A DNA stretch of 64,000 nt from Blasia pusilla (Eukaryota > Marchantiophyta > Marchantiopsida > Blasiales). Made by a program: the position numbers and the translations under genes. Shown here piece by piece: positions 57,301-64,000 of this stretch. The stretch lies in the NCBI GenBank assembly GCA_050084515.1, contig CM114275.1:7130001-7194000 (forward strand). The letters are read 5' to 3'. Numbering within the stretch: the stretch's first letter is position 1; the number at the start of each line of letters is the position of its first letter. The notes beneath the pieces are model-generated. The model was not told where the DNA came from and made no database searches. It saw only the letters and a program-made list of their open reading frames with translations.

Positions 57301-58050
57301 CAAAAGAGGAGAATTGACAAGAATGATGCTCTTGACACAATGGACCTTTCGTTAACCTCATTCGACACTTCAAGAGAAAGTTACATCCAAACAACCCGTT
57401 GACCCTCTATGTTGTTAACAGAGTAGAACTTTACCTATTGGCTAACTAAGATGTGATAACTCCTCTTCTTTGTTCTAGGTAAATTCCTCCTACTACAATA
57501 TGTATCAAAGGTAGATGAGGCCCCCTTCCCCTAAAATCTTCTTTAAGAGCATGTAAAGATTCCCTTCTAGATTAGGCTAGGGTTGTTCTATTGATTTTCT
57601 CCTCCTTAGTTATCTCTCCTCAATCTAGGGTCCAATCTTCTTTGAAGATTGAATTTGATCAACCGAGAACTTTGGCCTAAAAGTTGAAAGTTGTCGATTG
57701 GTAGATTGGGCTTGTGAAATTATGGATTTTTAAGAAAAATTTGAGATTTCAATTGACCAATATAAAATCAGATGAATTATGCACTATTTAAGTGGAGATT
57801 TCAAAATTGACCATTTTTGTATGGGAACAATGATCCGAATCCTAACATTCCCTCTTTTCTAACTAGATGAGTTCACCCAGGTTAGATTAGAGAACTACAT
57901 CTGGGAAAATAGGAAAGTTTAGGGAAAATAGCAAACCATAGTTTGTCATTTTTACCGTAGTTGTTAAACTTTAAATCGTGCCCAACTAGGGTTGGGCACG
58001 ATTTAAATCCATAAAAGGGTGAGTAGCACTTAAAAATCCATATTTTCACA
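54370..58050. other. G-poor stretch, probably decayed transposon, with a GC-rich island
   Basis: The plus strand is rich in C and A as at 11.7-17.5 kb. Minus frames 55763-55557 and 55524-55342 (VSQVRVACMTQEDVSSLDEL) look faintly coding but carry no motif. At 56090-56340 a GGCCC/GGGCC-rich island (GGCCCGTGCCGGGCC) contrasts with its surroundings, like the sequence of short plant elements built of such words. 57000-58050 shows nothing recognisable. Confidence 0.35.
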
Positions 58051-58097
58051 AGCCCATTCTACCACACTTCAATAGATTTTTTGGATTCCACTTTCTT

Positions 58098-58410
58098 CCA
58101 TAGGCATCTATATACAAATATTTGGTCCCAAACATACAAACTTTGAAAATGATGAAGATGAGTAAGTTCTTCAAAGTGATTTTGATCAAATATGAATTTT
58201 CATGCAATTTTTTTATGTGATTGCCTCCTCTTCGAGAAAAAAGTGAACAAGATCGCCATAGGCATCCATATAGAAAATCTTCCGTCCCAAACATAAACTT
58301 TGGAAATGATGAAGATGAGTAAGTTCTTCAAAGGGATTTTGATCAAATTTGAATTTTCATGCATTTTTTGTGTGTGATTATCTCCTCTTCCAAAAAAAGT
58401 GAACGAGATC
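58098..58410. repeat. Tandem duplication, 156-bp period
   Basis: CATAGGCATC(T/C)ATATA, GTCCCAAACATA, GATGAAGATGAGTAAGTTCT and TTTGATCAAAT(A/T)TGAATTTTC appear in both copies. Minus frames over both (58046-58412) are duplicates of each other. Confidence 0.9.
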
Positions 58411-58654
58411 ATGGAACTTCATGATCTTGATCACTTGCTCTTAGAAATGTATATAATTGATGTCAAGACATGTTTAGAATTATAGTCAAGGTTGTGGATT
58501 TTAGTGATCCTAATCACTTTGCCTTGTCATCTAGATGACATACCTCGATCTTCATCACAAAGTATTTCTAGGTGAGTGATCAAAATGAGTTTTGTCCTTA
58601 TCATTTTATTTTATTTTTGCCAATGGATGATCGGTATGCTAGTCCTCACGTTCT

Positions 58655-59922
58655 CCATGGTTGTGTCGAGAGCCTTCTTTTGAGTAAGGGCGGACCTTCT
58701 AGCTTCAGCAAACATGGTTGATGCAAGTCAAACTCTATAAGAATTTCTCCTTTTTCTATACAGAATTATTATGTAAACTCTCCATTCTCTCACGACAGGA
58801 ATCACGAATGGTAGCGCCGAGGTGATCACTTCTTCATAACATGGAACCCAAAATTCCTAATTATGAAATCCCTGTAAACTACTTTACGTTTATATAGAAG
58901 GAAAATAGCACAACTAGTGTTAAATCCTACTCAAGCCGGCCTATTGACGTCCATGAATAGTTATATAAGGACATACAAAGGGCAATCCCATGTCCTTCCG
59001 TATGTGACTATAGGAAGAATCATCGGAGTTGGAGATTGCATAACTTGATTCATGAATGCGTCCCCAAAGTGATAAACTAGATAGCGAGTGAACCAGTGCC
59101 TATCTACAAAGAGAATCTTGACGTAGTTCGGGTTAAGGAAAGGAAAATCCAGCACAACTCGTGCTCCACCCCTATCCATATTTGACAAACATCCTCTACT
59201 CTCCTCTAGAATGGGATTTGGCGGAATTGCTCTCCCAAGAGGGGTAATCCACTCTCATTGGGAAAATAACAAGCCAAATCATTCTCTATTTCTAGTATGA
59301 ATAAACTCATCTAAGGTGACAAGTCTCTCATCTCCGCACATACCACACTCTAGAAAACTCTTAAAGAATAGACCAAGGTCAAGTTACTCTTCCAAGAGGG
59401 GTAATCCACTCTATTCGAAGAGCAAGCAATCCCAAAGCCATACACTCAAGAATGACACGAGAGACTCAAGATATGAAGTAGAAGGTCATGAACCCTTGAA
59501 GGTCCCTCCACTTTATATACTCACAAGGGATCCACAAGAGTACGAAATGAAGCTAATCTTATCTTGTGCCACATGGCTTCCTCTCAAGGCTTAGCCAATC
59601 ACATTTTGACACAAGTAGATTACCTCTTATCTCTTCCAAAATATCCTCTTTTACTCCTTTCATATCTTCCAAACTACCCCACCAACCAAAACTACTTTTG
59701 CTTTTGTTTTATCAAACCATCAACCCCACTACTTTACTTTTCTAATCCCATCTTTTATTTATTATCTCTTTCCTAAAGTTGGGCCCGTGAAAATGAGTCG
59801 TCCTAAAGAGGTTTAAACATGGGAATTTTGTTTTCCTAGGCTTATTTACTTAATACTAATAAAACTCTCTCTAACATTTAATGATAGAGGAGTTTACATA
59901 GCGGATGATTTTACTATACGAC
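58655..59922 (+). repeat. 1.27-kb dispersed repeat, second copy
   Basis: Second copy of 49168-50448, ending at the same terminal sequence GATTTTACTATACGAC. It has diverged by substitutions and short indels but keeps the TATA-like CTTTATATACTC (about 59511) and the minus frame 59188-58961. The upstream 54-58 kb does not contain the palindrome array. Confidence 0.85.
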
Positions 59923-60189
59923 ATTCATCCCCTCCAAACCTGCACATCCTCTGGTATGTGCTAAAAACATCGAGACTTCTTGCTATTTTACTCAAACCTT
60001 TTTTTTTGTGCCTCTAGACACATTGAATCGAAATCAAGAAATCCCTCACGTCTACACAAAATCTTGATTCTTTTTCCTTCAATGGGCAGCTTGAGAATTG
60101 TGCCATCTAGTTCACGTAGTTTGTAGGTGGCATTGTACCGTTCCCTTATATTGTGGAGGAAAGATTGAGATGAAAGAGGGCCATGGTCC

Positions 60190-60495
60190 TAACAAATTTA
60201 ATTTTTTTAGTAGTGATCAGATTTGTGGAGGGCCATGATCCCGATCACTTATATTTATTGTGTGGTGATCGGGATTTAGACAACCATGATATTGATCATC
60301 TTTTTTTGCCGACAAGTGAACTAGTGAATCATGATATTCCTAATGTTGCTCATCATTATTTGTTGAGGATGATCGAGATCATGAAGGTTTAGGATTTTGA
60401 TTACTTTTACCGTGGAGTAATCGGGATCAAAACGTCCATGATCTCGACCACTTTCATTGAGTGGTTGATAACTTTCGTTGAGGTGATCATACCAA
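60190..60495. repeat. Degenerate GATC-rich short repeat
   Basis: Words of the type GTGATCGGGATT, CATGAT(C/A)(C/T)(C/T)GATCA and GATCAC(T)TT recur every 60-70 bp in both orientations, giving many short partial palindromes. The related phrase GATCATG..GATCTTGATCAC at 58400-58440 suggests an earlier, longer array. Confidence 0.6.
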
Positions 60496-60904
60496 TGAGT
60501 CTTCCTCTTCATGTAGAAAGATAAAGAAGATCAAGAAGGTACTAACAAAGCTCTGGCATGACCACAATTTGGTCGGGGAGAATGTTCTCTTCTCTTCCAT
60601 AATTTTAGTGTCCATGCACGATGCCACAATCATCTACTAAAATTTTACTTTAGAGGCTGGGAAGAAGCTAATGGATAAACTTGGCACCATCATCAACTTT
60701 GGGTCGGTCAAACATATATCAAGTATAAAAACTATTCCCAAAACAGCCTATTGCATCATGATGTATTTAGAAACATCCGTCCAAATGAAATACTATGGAT
60801 ATTCTCTCTTATTAATGGTGTCATGTCTTTTAGGATAGATCGGTGAGATCTAGTAGAGCGTCTTCTTGAGTAGTGGAGGACATGCTCATGAGGTTGAGGA
60901 TGAC

Positions 60905-61457
60905 CTATTGAGGCCTTGGAAAACCTGAGAGAGTAGGTTTCCCCTTCGTTTCGGCTCATTTGGAGCCATATTGATCAACTTGCTATTTTAGGTAAGTACT
61001 ATTTTCGAGTATATGGTCAACTTCATATTTTTGGTAAGTGTCCCTTGACCTCCTACATCAAGTCAAGAGCCAAGGAGGTGACTTGGGAGCATAGGTTACC
61101 ATGGAGAGAGCTTGGGGGAGGAGGGGGGTATATCTCAAGGAGAGAGAGCTCTCATTCTCTCTTTGTTGAACCTCTTGGCATGAGGCGGCGGAGCTATGGT
61201 CTTGCTTGCCTTGTGTGTGTAACCCAAGCCTCTAATTAGGAAAGTGGGTTTGGTTTGACATTGAGAGAGACATGTGAGAGTGCACACATTTGAGAGCTAT
61301 GGTGTTGAGAGAGATTGGATCTTATTTTTATTGGAGATATTTTGGTACTTCTTGTCTCGTTATTTGGATGCCATGAGTTAGCATGGGATCGTGCGTGTTT
61401 ATGTGTGTGTTCGGTGACAGTGATGTACGTTGTGTAGCGATGTGTATGTGCACGACA
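60905..61457 (+). repeat. LTR-like repeat, inverted copy of 36980-37560
   Basis: Aligned in inverse orientation over about 550 bp, ending ...GTGCACGACA at 61457 where the other copy begins TGTCGTGCAC. There is no pol sequence nearby, so it may be a solo LTR. It contains a GAGA-rich segment and a TATCTC..GGAG purine stretch. Confidence 0.6.
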
Positions 61458-61551
61458 AGGGACTAGTCAATTCCCAAAAAAACCTACCCTCTTAGTAAGG
61501 GCATCTTTTCATGTATCTCTCCTAATAATATAGATTTTTATTTTGTAGTAA

Positions 61552-61720
61552 TCTATATTATTATTGAAGAGTGCCTCTTCATTTTGAGATTACCTCTCCT
61601 TGAGACCACAACAACAGTAACATCCACCTCCTCTCCCAAAAAGAAACCAGTGGTTTTACGATGGCACAGGCCAATAACATCCTTCTAGCAGTGCCTGTGC
61701 AATGCACAAATGTATAATTT
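61552..61720 (+). mobile_element. Helitron-like 5' terminus with decayed 3' hairpin
   Basis: A|TCTATATTATTATTGAAGAG begins at 61552. A second terminus of the same type in minus orientation (plus text CTCTCCTAATAATATAGA) ends at about 61534, only 18 bp away, so two family members meet head to head. At 61690-61710 CCTGTGCAATGCACAAATG resembles the 3' hairpin but has no CTAG. A related copy (TTATTATTAAAAAATACCTC, GAGATTACCC) is at 62635-62700. Confidence 0.5.
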
Positions 61721-62118
61721 GAATTACCCATCCTAAGTGTGCAATTGAATTAGAATGATCCTATTGGCTTAGACAGTGAGCGACTGTATTGATTAAAAAT
61801 GACATGCATCACTAGGTGGAAATAATTAGCCTTCACATTTGAACCCAACCCATATTTTTCAATATTGAATTTAACTTATTTCATGTTTTTGGACTAGTTT
61901 CGCCAAAAAAAATATCCTAGAATGTTCCTATGGACTCTTCTCGTTTTATTTTCTCAAGCTCTAAAACACATACATTAGACATTGAGTGTTTGTTGCTTCA
62001 TGGAATGCAAACCATCTGCTTTCTATCTATACAATTAAAAGAGGATGGAACTAGAGAAAACATTCCTCAATTGTTGACACGAGTCCTCTTAGGGTTCTTC
62101 TGATGTTGACACATGTCA

Positions 62119-62287
62119 TCTATATTATTATTGGAGGGTGCCCTTATAGGAGATGCCACGTCTCCTTGTGACACTTGTCTTTTTGTGCCTATAGTTACTT
62201 GACACTGCTAGCATATTCCCTCTCGATTTTGAAAGGCGGATAGGGTCCGGATACCTGTCACCCTCGCTGCGCACGGGCACCAACTAG
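62119..62287 (+). mobile_element. Short non-autonomous Helitron
   Basis: A|TCTATATTATTATTGGAGGG at the 5' end and CACCAACTAG|T at the 3' end, 169 bp, with the expected A and T flanks. The hairpin region CCCTCGC-TGC-GCACGGG pairs with two mismatches. The interior has no open frame. Confidence 0.75.
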
Positions 62288-63000
62288 TGTCACTTTAAAA
62301 GAGAGAGTTAAATTAAGAGGAGACAATGAAACGAAGAAGGAAAGGAGGGCCCCATGTTGCTAAACTAGACTTTTTCTAAAAGAGTTGAAGAAAGTCCATA
62401 GCTCTAGTTCTATTTTAAATAAAATCCATAAATCTAATTGGGGATAACGTAGTCTTATGTCCAGATTTCCACGGAAACTAGGGCGAGCGTCGAGAATTTC
62501 GTAGAAGATAGGTCTGACCTCCTATTACTTAAGGATTGGCATCCACACCTAATTGACTAAAAACACCTATCAAATTTGAAAAATATTTTGAAATCATAGA
62601 ATAATTCTCCCCTAAGAATATAGATTTTTATTTTATTATTAAAAAATACCTCTTCATTTCGAGATTACCCTTCTTTGAGACCATTACAACAATGGTCTCA
62701 AAGACCAATAACATCCTACTACTAGGACCTTATGGGCCTATGTCACCGAAGAATACATTATTATGGGAGATGGCCTTATATGCAAATGACAGAAACAATA
62801 CAAATAGATATTTCACATATCGTGAAAAAAAATTGATTTTATGTAAACTTCATTCCTTCACGCGGCTATCCCTAGTAATATTAACTATTCAAACACTCTT
62901 TTATTTCAAGGGACGTATGCCTGATTTGCGGTTGAAGGTGCTTCACGGATATGGCGGATCGTTGTAGAGTTTGCTGTTTCGTAGTTTCCGCTTCACACAC
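62288..63000. other. AT-rich spacer with Helitron-related debris
   Basis: 62600-62700 repeats part of the 61552 element (GAATATAGATTTTTATTTT and TACCTCTTCATTT). Otherwise I see nothing recognisable. The composition becomes CpG-rich after about 62930. Confidence 0.4.
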
Positions 63001-63387
63001 ACACGCACGGAGCTTCAGATGAGGTTGCTGTCGTTGTGGTCACGCGCTTATACACGGAGCTTCAGAATGGAGACGAGGTTGTGGCGTGTGGCAATATAGA
63101 TGGTTACCTCGTGTGATCTATCGCTCCGCGCATGCTCAATGGCGACGATGTATGTGTAGTCTTTGTCAGAAATCTGTGTTTAGACCTCATCTCAAGTTTG
63201 GGATTCGGATTGTTGCCTGCGACCGACCTTCGAGTCTCGCGTGAGACCTCAACTGCACGCGATGACCCGCCGCACTCGGTCGTGGAAGTGACGATTTTCA
63301 AATTGCGATGGTGGTGGAGCGGCGCATCCAGTTATCGTTATCCGTCAGCGAACTTATCTGCATCCATTGATTCATACGAGGCCGGGG

Positions 63388-63710
63388 TTACGATTCGAGG
63401 GCGACTCTGTGAGATTGGAAATAATTTCGTAACACCTGTTTGCTCGTCCTGGCAAACACGGCTTGTTTGGAATGCAAGCTGTGCTTTGGAGAATTCAATC
63501 CTGAACGAAACGGAAGTTCTAGTCGGCGAGTCTCCCCGCGAGAGTAGAGAGAGGTTGATACTGTAGAAGCTGTGGAAGGTGGCATACCCTTGAGGTCATA
63601 GGCATTTGTCTCTTGTGCGATTGTCGAAGGTGAGACTCCACCAGGTAAAACCATTCTGGCTTCGGCTCTCTTACGCTTTAGACTCAAATCATTAATCGTT
63701 CCTCGGCAGT
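63388..63710 (-). other. Exon-like minus frame in a CpG-rich edge region
   Basis: After CTACAGAACTTAG (acceptor-like, about 63730-63718) the minus frame reads RGTINDLSLKRKRAEARMVL and PGGVSPSTIAQETNAYDLKG, then a Ser/Thr-rich stretch. It has a KRKR basic cluster (a possible nuclear signal). I recognise no family. The plus frame 63132-63566 overlaps it and looks less protein-like. The CpG-rich region 63000-64000 could be the beginning or the 5' exon(s) of a host gene extending beyond the window. Confidence 0.25.
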
Positions 63711-64000
63711 TCCCCCGCTTCTAAGTTCTGTAGCAGAAGGCGCAGAAATCGATTCGTGCGCTTAGCAATTTAGGTCTCCCGACAAGTGCTGCTGTTCCAA
63801 AGGAATGAAGGAGACGCCTCGCACAGTGGAGCCCACTCCCCTCTGGGGCCTTCTCCCGCTGCATCTATGGAGCGGCGAATCTGGCGATCAGCGGATGCCA
63901 GAAGGACAGGTTTCCTGTATAGGAGAAACCAACTGCCTTTGTGGAGGCCATCTCTGGGCCTACACCTGTTTCCATCGCAAGAAAACAAAAAAATCAGCAC

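Overview
The window looks like nuclear DNA of a land plant with a transposon-packed genome. A non-seed plant (moss, liverwort, lycophyte or fern) is my guess, because the Ty3-type reverse transcriptase fragment and the zinc-finger reverse transcriptase resemble families I associate with those genomes; this is an inference. I find no intact host gene, tRNA or rRNA gene. Nearly everything recognisable is a transposable element or its debris.

Layout: (1) 1-2.6 kb, minus strand: a frameshifted non-LTR-type reverse transcriptase running off the left edge. (2) 2.6-7.7 kb: AT-rich sequence without recognisable content. (3) 7.7-10.4 kb: a decayed ~200-280 bp tandem repeat, a GC-richer island, then two very small non-autonomous Helitrons with clear A|TC...hairpin...CTAG|T ends. 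(4) 11.4-17.8 kb: a G-poor plus strand between two related ~230 bp direct repeats, possibly a very old LTR element. (5) 18.66-30.81 kb: a large Mutator-like DNA transposon with ~200 bp terminal inverted repeats. It carries a transposase with split DDE motifs, introns and a SWIM zinc finger on the plus strand and an unrecognised convergent gene on the minus strand; both contain stops or frameshifts. A 113-bp direct repeat lies outside both ends. (6) 31.8-39.9 kb: fragments of a reverse-transcriptase element, a Helitron-like piece, a perfect-arm palindrome, a Ty3/gypsy pol fragment with an LTR-like repeat, a tandem repeat and an orphan exon. (7) 40.9-44.9 kb, minus strand: a Ty1/copia element with 5' LTR and primer-binding site but without its 3' part. 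(8) 45.1-54.3 kb: the most unusual part. A decayed minus-strand gene and a decayed plus-strand SWIM transposase flank and contain arrays of a 29-bp near-perfect palindrome; one array is a 25-bp tandem, another has a three-palindrome higher-order repeat of about 134 bp. An inverted-repeat element (46.77-50.45 kb) holds one array. (9) 54.4-64 kb: G-poor sequence, a second copy of the 49.2-50.4 kb repeat, an inverted LTR-like copy, Helitron pieces and a GC-rich right edge with one exon-like reading frame.

Functionally the genes are mobile-element genes. The Mutator-like element has two converging genes between its inverted repeats, an arrangement comparable to maize MuDR, but here the second gene is unrelated to anything I recognise. 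The 45-54 kb region may be a second, older transposon whose transposase and palindromic arrays belonged together.
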